A DNA stretch of 64,000 bases from JAUIET01 sp045106985 (GCA_045106985.1 JBGCFQ010000003.1:62001-126000), one strand, 5' to 3'. Positions 17,796-26,091 are shown, numbered from the stretch's first letter. The notes: generated by a model from the sequence alone, not told the origin. Numbers and translations: made by a program.

Positions 17796-18194
17796 TCAGC
17801 CAGCGTCATTCTCGGTGCTGTCTTCGTTTGACTCTGCGCCTCCAGCGACGCTAGCGTCACCTTCAATGCGCGCTAACTTATCGCCCTCAAAGTGAAGGGT
17901 CATCCTTTTTTTCTGAGACAGTTCTTCACCTTTCTGCACTTGATAGGTGTAATCCCAGCGGTCCTGGTTGAAGCTATCTTTTATTAATGCTGTGCCCATC
18001 ACAAAACGCACTTGGCTACGTGTCATGCCAATCTCAAGTTGTTCGATCATTTCTTCGTCAAATACATTTCCTTGCGGAACTTGAATCCGGTAAACCCCGG
18101 GGAAGGAAAAATTCGAACACGCGCCAAGCGATGAGCTCAGCAATAAAATGGCGAACAGTTGAGTAACTAGGCGGAGAGAGGGAGTGCTGAGCAT
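17796..18194 (-). CDS. bamE: BamE (OmlA/SmpA) outer-membrane lipoprotein
   Basis: 132 residues from ATG 18194; the upstream in-frame extension would spoil the signal peptide. Lipoprotein signal with lipobox SLGAC. The mature part has FPGVYRIQVPQGNVFDEEMIEQLEIGMTRSQVRFVMGT, the BamE core, then DRWDYTYQV. BamE is a small subunit of the Bam complex that inserts outer-membrane barrels. The C-terminus carries an acidic tail (AESNEDSTENDAG). It is divergent from fur, as in Pseudomonas. A 7-bp inverted repeat (TGACGCT/AGCGTCA, 17788-17808) spans the stop but lacks a T-run. Confidence 0.95.
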   Translation of the reverse strand: MLSTPSLRLVTQLFAILLLSSSLGACSNFSFPGVYRIQVPQGNVFDEEMIEQLEIGMTRSQVRFVMGTALIKDSFNQDRWDYTYQVQKGEELSQKKRMTLHFEGDKLARIEGDASVAGGAESNEDSTENDAG

Positions 18195-18265
18195 TGAAAT
18201 ACGGCGTTTCGCTAATGAATGAAAGGTGAGATAATAGCCCATTAATGCGAGATCGCGAAGTTGCT

Positions 18266-18682
18266 ATGCCAAACGAAAATGTAGAACTCAAACAGGCGGG
18301 CCTAAAAGTTACCCTGCCGCGGGTGAAAATCCTGCAAATTCTCGAGCAGGCAGCACAAACTTCCAGGCAACACCTAAGTGCAGAAGACGTGTACAAATTG
18401 CTGCTTGAAAGTGGTGATGACGTTGGCCTGGCCACTGTGTATCGTGTGCTTACCCAGTTCGAAGCGGCCAATTTGGTGGAAAGGCATCATTTTGAAGGCG
18501 GTCACTCGGTATTTGAGTTAGCTCAAAGCGAGCACCATGATCATATGGTGTGTGTTGATTCCGGTGAAGTAATGGAATTCTACGACCCGATTATTGAGAC
18601 GCGCCAGCACGAAATCGCCGCCGAGCAGGGCTATGACATTGTTGACCACAGCATGGTGCTCTACGTAAAACGCCGGCCCTAG
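18266..18682 (+). CDS. fur: Ferric uptake regulator Fur
   Basis: 138 residues from ATG 18266 (MPNENVELKQAGLKVTLPR), matching the usual Fur start; an in-frame ATG at 18245 is possible. Winged helix with DVGLATVYRVLTQFEAA as recognition helix, then EGGHSVFEL and the HHDHMVCVDSGEV metal region. The second Cys of the CxxC structural zinc pair is Ser here, the same situation as Pseudomonas aeruginosa Fur (C-V-D-T). It represses iron-uptake genes when loaded with Fe(II). Divergent from bamE, convergent with recN. Confidence 0.97.
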   Translation: MPNENVELKQAGLKVTLPRVKILQILEQAAQTSRQHLSAEDVYKLLLESGDDVGLATVYRVLTQFEAANLVERHHFEGGHSVFELAQSEHHDHMVCVDSGEVMEFYDPIIETRQHEIAAEQGYDIVDHSMVLYVKRRP

Positions 18683-18726
18683 CCGACGTTTTTAACAACC
18701 CTCCCAAGTTAATAGCGCGTGCATGT

Positions 18727-20397
18727 CTAGTGAGTGGTGCCCAGCATCTCCTTCGCGTGCGCCCTGGATTGCTCAGTGATCGCCATACCACCCAGCATGC
18801 GAGCAATTTCGTTCACTTTGTCATCGTTCATTAGCACGCTAAGCTCAGTCGCTACCTTTTTGCGGTTGCTTAACTTTCGCACGCCCAAATGCTGATGCCC
18901 TTTGGCGGCCACTTGTGCCAAGTGAGTAACACATAAAATCTGGCTGTGCTCCGACAGGGCTCTTAGTAGGTTGCCAACCACGTCAGCCACTGTGCCGCCA
19001 ATGCCAACATCAACCTCATCAAACACCAGTGTGGGTATACATGATTTACTGGCCGTAATTACCTGTATTGCCAAGCTGATGCGCGACAGCTCTCCGCCTG
19101 AGGCTACTTTGGCCAATGGTTGTGCCGCTTGGCCAGGAATAGTGCTTATCAGAAACTCGATGCTCTCTTTTCCAAAACCACCGCGTTGTTCATCACTTAA
19201 GGGCTTGAGCGACACCTCAAACTTACAACCGCTCATATTCAGCCGCTTTAATTGTTGGTTTACCAGTGTCTGCAATTTTCGTGCGGCCGGCGTGCGTTGC
19301 TGGCTCAACTCTACCGCGAGCTTCAAGTAGCGATGGCATTGAAGATCGGCTTCGGCTTGTAACTCTTCCAGGTGCTCATCGCTGCGTTGCAGGCTGTCAC
19401 ATTCAGCTTGCAGTCGTTCTTGCAGCTCGCAAAGTTCATCAGCGTTCACACGGTGCTTGCGAGCAATTTGGTAAAGCGAGCTAAGGCGCTGCTCAACCTT
19501 CTGTAATTCTTCGGGGTCGAGTTCGAGGTCATCAACCTGAGCTTGAATATTGTAGGCCGCTTCCTGAATTTGAATGCGCGCCGAGGCTAGCAGGTCCAAC
19601 GACTCTCCCAAGCCCTGGCAGTGTTCCGCGTGAGGCGCCAATAGCTGTTGAACCTGCGAACAAACACTTAGCAAATTGTTCTGTTCATCGGTTTCGCACA
19701 GCGCCAGCGACTGGTTGCAGTCTTGTAAAATCGACTCGCCATTACTAAGACGCTTTTGCTGTTGTTCAAGGTTGCCTAACTCGCCAGGCTGAAATTGCAG
19801 GTCACGCAATTCATTAAGCTGATATTCCAATAGTTGCGCATGAGCGTGCTGTTCATTGACGCCACTGCGCAGCAGGGTCATTTTTCGCTCGGCTTGCTGC
19901 CATCCGTGGTAAGCGCTTGCTACCTCGCCAGACAGCTTTGTGGCGTTCGCAAAGCTGTCCAGTAGCTGCCTATGAGTGTCTTTCTTTAGCAGCGATTGCT
20001 GTTCATGTTGCCCATGAATATCGATGAGCAAGCTGCCCAGGCATTTTAAATCCTGAACAGGTACAGGCTGCCCGTTAATGTAAGCACGGCTTCGCCCTTC
20101 GCTGGTAATCACCCTTCGCAGCAGGCACTCATCGCCGTCGTGCAGGTCGCGATCTTTAAGCCAGCGAGCAGCAGAAGGCTCTTTGCTGATATCAAACATC
20201 GCATGCACATCGGCGCGGTTGGCACCGTTGCGCACGGCCTTGCTGTCAGCGCGGCCGCCTACCACCAGTGCCAGGCAATCAAGCATTACAGACTTGCCAG
20301 CGCCAGTTTCCCCGGTAATAACGGTCATGCCCTGGCGAAAGTCCAATTCCAGATTTTCTACGGTTGTGTAGTTGCTGATGGTCAACTGCGTAAGCAT
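18727..20397 (-). CDS. recN: DNA repair protein RecN (SMC-like)
   Basis: 556 residues. Walker A GETGAGKS at residues 29-36, long coiled-coil middle, then signature LAKVASGGELSRISLAI and Walker B TLVFDEVDVGIGG, followed by QILCVTHLAQVA. RecN is an SMC-type ATPase that holds broken DNA ends together during recombinational repair. About 53 bases upstream of the start is a LexA operator (20450-20465), so the gene should be SOS-induced. It is divergent from hrcA. Confidence 0.97.
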   Translation of the reverse strand: MLTQLTISNYTTVENLELDFRQGMTVITGETGAGKSVMLDCLALVVGGRADSKAVRNGANRADVHAMFDISKEPSAARWLKDRDLHDGDECLLRRVITSEGRSRAYINGQPVPVQDLKCLGSLLIDIHGQHEQQSLLKKDTHRQLLDSFANATKLSGEVASAYHGWQQAERKMTLLRSGVNEQHAHAQLLEYQLNELRDLQFQPGELGNLEQQQKRLSNGESILQDCNQSLALCETDEQNNLLSVCSQVQQLLAPHAEHCQGLGESLDLLASARIQIQEAAYNIQAQVDDLELDPEELQKVEQRLSSLYQIARKHRVNADELCELQERLQAECDSLQRSDEHLEELQAEADLQCHRYLKLAVELSQQRTPAARKLQTLVNQQLKRLNMSGCKFEVSLKPLSDEQRGGFGKESIEFLISTIPGQAAQPLAKVASGGELSRISLAIQVITASKSCIPTLVFDEVDVGIGGTVADVVGNLLRALSEHSQILCVTHLAQVAAKGHQHLGVRKLSNRKKVATELSVLMNDDKVNEIARMLGGMAITEQSRAHAKEMLGTTH

Positions 20398-20449
20398 TTC
20401 AATCCCCTGGCCGGTTGCGCTTGAGCGTTAATTCGCCCAATTCAATAAG

Positions 20450-20465
20450 CTGTATATTGATACAG
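20450..20465. promoter_or_regulatory. LexA (SOS) operator of recN
   Basis: CTGTATATTGATACAG matches the CTGT-N8-ACAG LexA consensus exactly, with flanking AG and TA close to the E. coli extended site. A second right-half match (TTTATACAG, ending at 20484) lies 19 bases away, suggesting a second weaker box; recN promoters with several LexA sites are known from E. coli. Confidence 0.88.
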
Positions 20466-20511
20466 TACATGGGTATTTATACAGTAGTTTTAGCAATGTT
20501 GGCAAGGGCTC

Positions 20512-20520
20512 TTGGCACTC
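20512..20520. promoter_or_regulatory. Possible half CIRCE element before hrcA
   Basis: TTGGCACTC differs by one base from the left half of CIRCE (TTAGCACTC), 77 bases before hrcA, but the expected right half GAGTGCTAA is not present nine bases on. Listed as weak; it may be chance. Confidence 0.2.
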
Positions 20521-20596
20521 TCTGTTAAGGGCCGTGCAGGACTGGTACTTTTTTTATCAAACTTTTACCATGGGCACTGATACACTTGCTTGAATA

Positions 20597-21619
20597 ATGA
20601 ACGCGCCACAAATATCTGACCGTAGCCGCCATATTCTAAAGGCGTTGATAGATCGTTACATTCGTGAGGGTCTTCCTGTGGGCTCAAAAAGCCTGGTGGA
20701 AGAAACCGGACTGAGCATCAGCTCGGCGACAATGCGTAATGTGATGTCTGACCTAGAGGCGCACGGTTTGGTCAGCGCGCCACATACCTCGGCCGGTCGT
20801 GTGCCCACCGAACAAGGCTATCGTTTGTTTGTCGACAGCTTAATCAACGTAAATCCTATCGATGAAGATTATGTTACCAGTTTGCGTCAGGAGCTGAACC
20901 CGGATAAACCCAGCGGAGCACTGGTTGAATCGGCTTCCAATTTACTGTCACAGCTTACCTCGCAAGCTGGAATTGTGCTGACCCCCAAAACCGATAGCTG
21001 CCGAATGCAGCAAGTTGAGTTTGTGCCGCTGTCGGGCAACCGCGTTTTGGTTGTATTGGTTATAAACGACAAAGACGTAGAAAATCGAATCATTCACACC
21101 CAGAGAGAATTCAGTCGAAAGGAATTAGCTGAGGCAGCTCGCTACATTAACGGGCAGTTTGCGGGCCTGGAATTAAGCGAGGTCAGCGATGCCGTGTTGG
21201 CTTCAATGCACAGCGACAAAGAGTCAATCAACGAATTAATGCAGCTGATGATGGAGGTTGCTGTAGATTCAGCGGGTGGTCAAGATTGCGTAGTCGCCGG
21301 GCAAAATAATCTTCTGGACTCTGCCGAAGCCGGCAATGTTGGTCAATTAAAAGAGTTGTTTGATGCCTTTCAGTACAAGAAAGATATTCTAATGCTGATG
21401 AATCACTGCATGGACGCTCAAGGAATTAAGATTTTCATTGGCCATGAGTCGGGCTACCAGCCGTTCGAAGACTACAGTCTCATCACGGCACCGTATCAAA
21501 GCAGCGCTACAGCAATTGGCGTAATAGGTATTATTGGTCCCACACGAATGCAGTACGAACGAGTTATTCCAGTGGTTGATCTGACCGCAAAAATGCTGAG
21601 TGCCGCGTTAAAGCGTTGA
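20597..21619 (+). CDS. hrcA: Heat-inducible transcription repressor HrcA
   Basis: 340 residues. N-terminal winged helix: ISDRSRHILKALIDRYI, EGLPVGSKSLVEETGLSISSATMRNVMSDLE, then APHTSAGRVPTEQGYRLFVD, all diagnostic. The C-terminal GAF-like half ends IGVIGIIGPTRMQYERVIPVVD. HrcA binds CIRCE and represses groESL/dnaK until heat titrates GroEL. It is less usual in gammaproteobacteria, which mainly use sigma32; here both seem present, since grpE and dnaK have sigma32-type promoters and I see no full CIRCE in the window. It sits between recN and the SPFH gene rather than next to grpE. Confidence 0.96.
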   Translation: MNAPQISDRSRHILKALIDRYIREGLPVGSKSLVEETGLSISSATMRNVMSDLEAHGLVSAPHTSAGRVPTEQGYRLFVDSLINVNPIDEDYVTSLRQELNPDKPSGALVESASNLLSQLTSQAGIVLTPKTDSCRMQQVEFVPLSGNRVLVVLVINDKDVENRIIHTQREFSRKELAEAARYINGQFAGLELSEVSDAVLASMHSDKESINELMQLMMEVAVDSAGGQDCVVAGQNNLLDSAEAGNVGQLKELFDAFQYKKDILMLMNHCMDAQGIKIFIGHESGYQPFEDYSLITAPYQSSATAIGVIGIIGPTRMQYERVIPVVDLTAKMLSAALKR

Positions 21620-21794
21620 TTATGTCTTCACCAGCGCCCGGCTTGGTTCCAGAGCTGTACGTCCTCTAGAACGAATTTCTTATCCCTACAGCACCTTCAT
21701 CCACGCCTCAACTCGCTTCAGTTGCCTATTTATAGTCGATGGGCTTTTGGTCGGTTCATTTCTGACGTGCAGGATGTTAATCGGGTTTGATGAT

Positions 21795-21813
21795 TGATAT
21801 CAAAATGATATCA
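21795..21813. promoter_or_regulatory. Double palindromic operator TGATATCA-AAA-TGATATCA
   Basis: Two perfect copies of the palindrome TGATATCA at 21795-21802 and 21806-21813, start-to-start 11 bases, so on one face of the helix. It lies immediately before the SPFH gene, and the next gene encodes a ribbon-helix-helix protein. Side-by-side sites one turn apart are what a cooperative dimer pair would use, so autoregulation is inferred. Confidence 0.6.
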
Positions 21814-21845
21814 TTATGTTGAAAAACAAAAGAGAGAGAATGACC

Positions 21846-22712
21846 ATGAAAGAGAAAGCGAGAAAATCCAGCCCTGGCTTGCTGACAGCAATTGTTTTCG
21901 GCGCTCTATTAATAGTCAACCTAGCAACGCTCGCCTACGGAATTGATGGTGATCGCGGCGAAATAATAGTGCCTTGTCTACTGTTGATCCCGTTGTTTGT
22001 GTTCATGTTGAAAGGTCTTTATACGGTAGAGCCCAACCAATCGGCCGTGCTTAGTTTCTTTGGTGAGTATGTGGGTACGGTGAAGGATCAGGGTTTGCGT
22101 TGGAACAACCCGTTCTTTGTTAAGCGACACATCAGTCTAAGAGTTCGCAATTTTGAGAGCGGCAAGCTAAAAGTGAACGACAAGGAGGGCAGCCCTATAG
22201 AAATTGCGTCCATCGTGGTGTGGGAGGTTGTTGATTCTGCCGAAGCTGTGTTCAACGTGGACCATTTTGAAAGCTTCGTACAGATACAGTCAGAATCAGC
22301 CGTGCGCGCTATCGCCGGCAGCTACAACTATGACCAGGATGATACCGGTGAAGGTCCATCTTTAAGAAGCCATCCACAGTTGATTTCAGAACACCTGAAG
22401 AATCAAATTCAGGAGCGAGTAGGCGTTGCCGGGGTAACAATTGTGGAGGCTCGAATCAGCCACTTGGCATATTCCCCTGAAATTGCCCAAGCTATGCTGC
22501 AGCGTCAACAAGCCAGCGCTATTATTGCTGCCCGAACACGTATTGTAGAAGGCGCTGTATCAATGGTTGAGATGGCGCTCTCTGAGCTGAAGAGTAAAGG
22601 TGTGGTTGATTTGGACGAAGAACGACGCGCCGTTATGGTCAGTAATCTACTTGTTGTACTTTGTTCTGATAAGGCAACCCAGCCGATCGTAAACACTGGC
22701 AGTTTGTATTAA
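21846..22712 (+). CDS. SPFH/Band 7 domain membrane protein
   Basis: 288 residues from ATG 21846, preferred because GAGAGA stands seven bases upstream; ATGs at 21816 and 21840 are also in frame. Two hydrophobic segments (LLTAIVFGALLIVNLATLAY and IIVPCLLLIPLFVFML) precede the SPFH domain: YTVEPNQSAVLSFFGEYVGT, GLRWNNPFFVKRHISLRVRNFE, EIASIVVWEVVDSAEAVFNV, and a C-terminal helical part ending GVVDLDEERRAVMVSNLL. Such stomatin/flotillin-like proteins form ring assemblies on the inner membrane; the exact job is unknown. Its leader has the TGATATCA double site, and the following small gene encodes an Arc-like regulator. Confidence 0.85.
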   Translation: MKEKARKSSPGLLTAIVFGALLIVNLATLAYGIDGDRGEIIVPCLLLIPLFVFMLKGLYTVEPNQSAVLSFFGEYVGTVKDQGLRWNNPFFVKRHISLRVRNFESGKLKVNDKEGSPIEIASIVVWEVVDSAEAVFNVDHFESFVQIQSESAVRAIAGSYNYDQDDTGEGPSLRSHPQLISEHLKNQIQERVGVAGVTIVEARISHLAYSPEIAQAMLQRQQASAIIAARTRIVEGAVSMVEMALSELKSKGVVDLDEERRAVMVSNLLVVLCSDKATQPIVNTGSLY

Positions 22713-22754
22713 GTGAATAAGCCAGCCAGTCTCATTCGTTATTTCTCTCTAAAA

Positions 22755-22796
22755 AGCGCCGGCACACAGCGTGTTATGTGTAGATCTGTCGGTGCT
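22755..22796. other. Hairpin between the SPFH and ribbon-helix-helix genes
   Basis: Arms AGCGCCGGCACA (22755-22766) and TCTGTCGGTGCT (22785-22796) pair over 11 of 12 positions, counting two G-U pairs, around an 18-base loop. There is no T-run, so it may be a processing or stability element in a two-gene transcript rather than a terminator. Confidence 0.4.
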
Positions 22797-22848
22797 ACTC
22801 CGTCTGCCACCACTAAAGTCCGTATGAAGGCTGGTGAGCACAAAATGT

Positions 22849-23043
22849 ATGAGTAAGAAAAAAGCCTACGCTCTTCGGGTAAGCCCAGAAATCCTTGACG
22901 AAGTTCAACGTTGGGCCGACGACGAGCTGCGCTCGGTTAATGCTCAGATCGAGTACGTTTTGCGTGAGGCCTTGCGCAATGCTGGGCGCTTACCTCAGCC
23001 AAATGCTGCGTCGTCAGATGATGCTGTAGTTGAGAAGCCTTAA
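22849..23043 (+). CDS. Arc-like ribbon-helix-helix DNA-binding protein
   Basis: 64 residues from ATG 22849 (GGTGAG ten bases upstream; the frame is open back to a GTG at 22834). The beta strand KKAYALRVSP, then ILDEVQRWADDELRSVNAQIEYVLREALRNAG, gives the strand-helix-helix pattern of Arc/MetJ-type repressors, including the conserved SVNAQIE turn. It should bind DNA as a dimer. It follows the SPFH gene by 136 bases on the same strand; the double TGATATCA palindrome before that gene is the obvious candidate target. A stray antitoxin is the alternative, but no toxin gene is adjacent. Confidence 0.8.
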   Translation: MSKKKAYALRVSPEILDEVQRWADDELRSVNAQIEYVLREALRNAGRLPQPNAASSDDAVVEKP

Positions 23044-23111
23044 GACTATCGTAGCGCGCAATAGTAGGCTTAAACCAAGTGGTAACTAAGCCATATGCTA
23101 CGCTAAAAAGT

Positions 23112-24194
23112 ATGCAACTATTGATATCTTACACTCGTGTTAGTGCCCTCGTTTTGCTCTTCAGCGTGCTGGCAGCCTGCAGTGGTGGCGGCAGCAACAC
23201 GCCGGTCAGTAATGAGCAATCCCCAGCCACAACAACGCCCGATCCTGAACCGACCACTGTTCCCACCTTAGCGCTCGAATTTACTGAGCCGCCTTTCGAT
23301 TTACAAGGCAATGCAGCGCAATACGCTGCCGATGTCTCTTACGGTCCGGATGCTCGAAACGTGTTTGATATTTTCTTGCCGGAATCAGACGCACCTACCA
23401 GCCTCGCGATCTATATTCATGGCGGAGGATTTGACGGCGGTGACAAAGAGTCGGCGTATAGCGATGGTGGCGATGCCATTGTGCGCAGTCTGTTGGAAAG
23501 AAACATAGCCTTTGCGAGCATTAACTATCGTTTGTTAGAGGACATGGACGAAGATGGCGTGATCAAACCTATGTCCGACAGCCAGCGCGCCTTGCAATTC
23601 ATGAGGTATCACTCGGCCAGCTTAAATATAAACAAAATGTCTGTCGGTTTGTTGGGGGGCTCGGCGGGTGCGGGTACTAGTTTGTGGTTGGCGTTCTCAG
23701 ACGACCGAGCGATTGTTGATCATGAAGACCCCGTGCTTAGGGAAAGCACGCGCGTACAAACCGCTGTTGCGATTGAGACTCAAGGAAGTTATGACCTCGT
23801 GCGATGGGAAACCGACATCTTTCAGTCGTTTGGTATCACCTTGGATTTACTTTCCGCCGATCCAGAATTGGCCGCGCGCATTCTCAGTTTTAACGGCGCC
23901 GATAGCCTGGCGGATTTGTATACCGAGCAGGGCGCTGCTTATAGGGCAGACGTCGACATGCTGGCGTTGATGAGTGTCGATGATCCGGAATTTTTTGTTA
24001 GTAACGCCAATCACCCTGGCACACTGCCTGCGTCAACATCGGCCTTGCTGCACCACCCCCGGCACGGACAGGTATTGCTTGAGCGCGCCGATGCGATTGG
24101 TCTAAGCAGTGTTGTTTATCTGCCCACGTTGGGAATACTCCATCCAAGCGGTGAAGGCCCTGTCGATTTTCTGATTCGTAAGCTCAATCAGTAA
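23112..24194 (+). CDS. Alpha/beta-hydrolase lipoprotein (HSL/carboxylesterase-like)
   Basis: 360 residues from ATG 23112; the earlier in-frame GTG adds a poor N-terminus. Lipoprotein signal with lipobox VLAAC, then a Pro/Thr-rich linker (PATTTPDPEPTT). The hydrolase domain has the oxyanion HGGG (IYIHGGGFDGGD) and nucleophile elbow GLLGGSAGAG (GxSxG form GGSAG), as in the hormone-sensitive lipase/BD-FAE group. A His in HPSGEGPVD near the C-terminus may complete the triad. It is probably an outer-membrane-anchored esterase facing the periplasm or surface. Substrate unknown. Confidence 0.8.
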   Translation: MQLLISYTRVSALVLLFSVLAACSGGGSNTPVSNEQSPATTTPDPEPTTVPTLALEFTEPPFDLQGNAAQYAADVSYGPDARNVFDIFLPESDAPTSLAIYIHGGGFDGGDKESAYSDGGDAIVRSLLERNIAFASINYRLLEDMDEDGVIKPMSDSQRALQFMRYHSASLNINKMSVGLLGGSAGAGTSLWLAFSDDRAIVDHEDPVLRESTRVQTAVAIETQGSYDLVRWETDIFQSFGITLDLLSADPELAARILSFNGADSLADLYTEQGAAYRADVDMLALMSVDDPEFFVSNANHPGTLPASTSALLHHPRHGQVLLERADAIGLSSVVYLPTLGILHPSGEGPVDFLIRKLNQ

Positions 24195-24276
24195 ACAGCA
24201 ACTGGATCTCATTCCCGGTCATAAACTATTAACAACTGTCGTGCCGTATACTGCATGTAAGGCTCCCTCGCTGCTG

Positions 24277-24312
24277 TTGTGGTCGCTATTGTGGTCGCTA
24301 TTGTTGTTGCTA
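24277..24312. repeat. 12-base tandem repeat, three units, before the DUF480 gene
   Basis: TTGTGGTCGCTA occurs twice exactly (24277-24288, 24289-24300), followed by a 10/12 copy TTGTTGTTGCTA (24301-24312). It lies in the leader about 20 bases before the GTG start; a length-variable spacer is possible. Confidence 0.75.
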
Positions 24313-24334
24313 TCGTTTTGTTCAAGGAGAAACT

Positions 24335-24994
24335 GTGCGCCTACCTGTACTAAATGAAAATGAGGCCCGCGTATTGGGCTGCTTGCTAGAAAAAGCGGTT
24401 ACCACGCCTGACCAATACCCACTCAGCTTAAATGCACTGAACAACGCCTGTAATCAAAAGTCAGGGCGTGAACCGGTTATGGCGCTGAGCAAGGGCCAGG
24501 TAGAGCGTGCGGCCTTAGACCTTGCCGAGCAACGTTTGCTGAAGGAGGAGGAGAATTTCAAAACCGGAATGAAGAAGTACACCCAACGGTTTTGCAATAC
24601 AGGCATGCACACACCGCAGTTCGATACAGCCCAGTACGCCATTGTCACTCTGTTGTTGTTGCGTGGTCCGCAAACGCCTGGTGAGTTGCGGGCTCGTAGC
24701 GGTCGACTGCACGAATTCGAAGACAATGAGGCTGTTGTTGACTCTATCAATTCCTTGATGGTCGATGAAAACAATCGCTTGTTGATCAAGCTGCCCAGAG
24801 CGCCGGGACGCAAAGACTCCGAATACATGCACTTATTATCGGGGCCAATTGATGCGGGAAGTTACGAACCACCAGAGCCTGTAAAAACCAGTAACCCTGC
24901 CCGAGCGGGTGGTCCAGAGTTCGCTGAGCTTGCAGAACGCTTAACGGCGCTTGAAGCCGAGGTCGCTATGCTGAAGGCAAGCTTAGGTGAATAA
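24335..24994 (+). CDS. YceH-like DUF480 protein
   Basis: 219 residues, GTG start with AAGGAGA just upstream. N-terminal LNENEARVLGCLLEKAVTTPDQYPLSLNAL, CNQKSGREPVMALSKGQVERAL-type segment, then LLLRGPQTPGELRARSGRLHEF: the two winged-helix repeats that define DUF480 (UPF0502, E. coli YceH). A C-terminal coiled coil (LAERLTALEAEVAMLKASL) is typical. Function unknown, probably nucleic-acid-associated from the fold. The stop codon lies inside the first unit of a 12-base tandem repeat leading into the rhomboid gene. Confidence 0.92.
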   Translation: MRLPVLNENEARVLGCLLEKAVTTPDQYPLSLNALNNACNQKSGREPVMALSKGQVERAALDLAEQRLLKEEENFKTGMKKYTQRFCNTGMHTPQFDTAQYAIVTLLLLRGPQTPGELRARSGRLHEFEDNEAVVDSINSLMVDENNRLLIKLPRAPGRKDSEYMHLLSGPIDAGSYEPPEPVKTSNPARAGGPEFAELAERLTALEAEVAMLKASLGE

Positions 24995-25034
24995 AGAGAT
25001 GAATAAAAAGGTGAATAAAGAAGTGACCAAAGAG
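24987..25034. repeat. 12-base tandem repeat, four units, spanning the DUF480 stop codon
   Basis: Units GTGAATAAAGAG, ATGAATAAAAAG, GTGAATAAAGAA and GTGACCAAAGAG follow each other without gaps, with a weak fifth unit. The DUF480 stop TAA is in unit one. The units carry in-frame ATG/GTG codons forming a 25-codon reading frame from 24999 that overlaps the rhomboid start out of frame. Confidence 0.8.
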
Positions 25035-25059
25035 GCTAATAGAGGGGAGAGTAGTACTC

Positions 25060-25656
25060 ATGCTCAAAAAACTTAGCTCTGTCACCGTTGTTCTGTTGGT
25101 CATCAACGTCGCTGTATTTTTGCTAACAATGAACTGGGATAGCCGCTTAATGCTAGCGCTTTTTCCGCCCAGTTCTGAATTGTTTCTACCCTTTCAAATA
25201 ATTAGCCACTTCTTCATGCACGGCAACTCTGCCCATTTGCTATTTAACATGTTTGGCTTGTATATATTTGGCTCAGTGCTGGAGCAAATTTGGGGTGCAA
25301 AGTCATTTCTTTTGTTCTATCTACTTTGCGCACTGGGTGCAGCGGCACTTCAGTTTCTGGTTTGGATGACGGGCTTGGCCGATCCGGTTCCTATTCTTGG
25401 TGCTTCTGGTGCGATTTATGGTGTGTTTGTTGGTTTCGCTATGTTGTTTCCAAATCATCGCATTATGCTGATTATTCCTCCCATACCTATGAAGGCCAAA
25501 TACATGATCGTTGGCTTGATTGTGTTTGATGTAACCCTGGGTGTTTCGGGTGCGGCTAGCGGCATAGCGCATTTCGCCCACTTAGGGGGTGCGATTATGG
25601 GTGCGGTTTATGTGTTCTGGTGGAAAAAGAAAACCAATTTCCGATCTCAGCCCTAG
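25060..25656 (+). CDS. Rhomboid-family intramembrane serine protease
   Basis: 198 residues with about six membrane helices. FMHGNSAHLLFNMFGLYIFG is the HxN-bearing helix 2 region, ILGASGAIYGVF holds the catalytic Ser116 in GASG, and HFAHLGGAI holds the catalytic His174. The set is intact, so it should cleave membrane proteins within the inner membrane. The length is that of the minimal six-helix bacterial rhomboids. It is preceded by a GAGGGGAGAG stretch and the 12-base repeat, and probably shares a transcript with the DUF480 gene. Confidence 0.93.
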   Translation: MLKKLSSVTVVLLVINVAVFLLTMNWDSRLMLALFPPSSELFLPFQIISHFFMHGNSAHLLFNMFGLYIFGSVLEQIWGAKSFLLFYLLCALGAAALQFLVWMTGLADPVPILGASGAIYGVFVGFAMLFPNHRIMLIIPPIPMKAKYMIVGLIVFDVTLGVSGAASGIAHFAHLGGAIMGAVYVFWWKKKTNFRSQP

Positions 25657-25716
25657 TCTGAGCCCGCGGCATGCATTGAGTTTAGTTTGCCGCGCTTACT
25701 TAACTTCCTGGCCGCC

Positions 25717-26091
25717 TTATTGAAAATCGGCTTGAAATTTCTCGGCCTGTTTTTCGTAGTCCTTACAGGCTTGTGTTTCCGGCCCGGCCATTAGAGCCTC
25801 GCATTCCAAGTTGCCCATGCTTTTCATGCAGGCAGTAGCACTGTCCATTAAGTCGCCATACTGAGCCTGCTGAGCAAGATATGAATAGCTCTGTTGTATA
25901 GCGGTACATGCCTGCGCGGCCATTCCGATTGCCATCTCTTGCATTTCAGGTGGCAGAGATTTTTTCATTTCAGCTATCGCGCACGATTTGGTCTTTTCAC
26001 ACATGGCCGACATCGCGCTGTCAAATTCGCTGTTGGCCCACGAACTGCTGGCAATGGCCATCAAAATACTGGCAACAAGAATGCGACGCAT
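25717..26091 (-). CDS. Small exported cysteine-containing protein of unknown function
   Basis: 124 residues. Signal peptide (MRRILVASILMAIASSSWAN) with a good cleavage site, then a mostly helical mature part of about 105 residues with six Cys (MCEKTKSC, QACTAI, TACMKS, LECEA, QACKD), an even number suited to disulfides in the periplasm. I do not recognise the family. It is convergent with rhomboid and precedes nothing obvious on its own strand. Confidence 0.65.
   Translation of the reverse strand: MRRILVASILMAIASSSWANSEFDSAMSAMCEKTKSCAIAEMKKSLPPEMQEMAIGMAAQACTAIQQSYSYLAQQAQYGDLMDSATACMKSMGNLECEALMAGPETQACKDYEKQAEKFQADFQ

Noticed and set aside
22849..23043. Antitoxin of a toxin-antitoxin pair
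   Set aside because: No small toxin gene on either side; the neighbour is an SPFH membrane protein.
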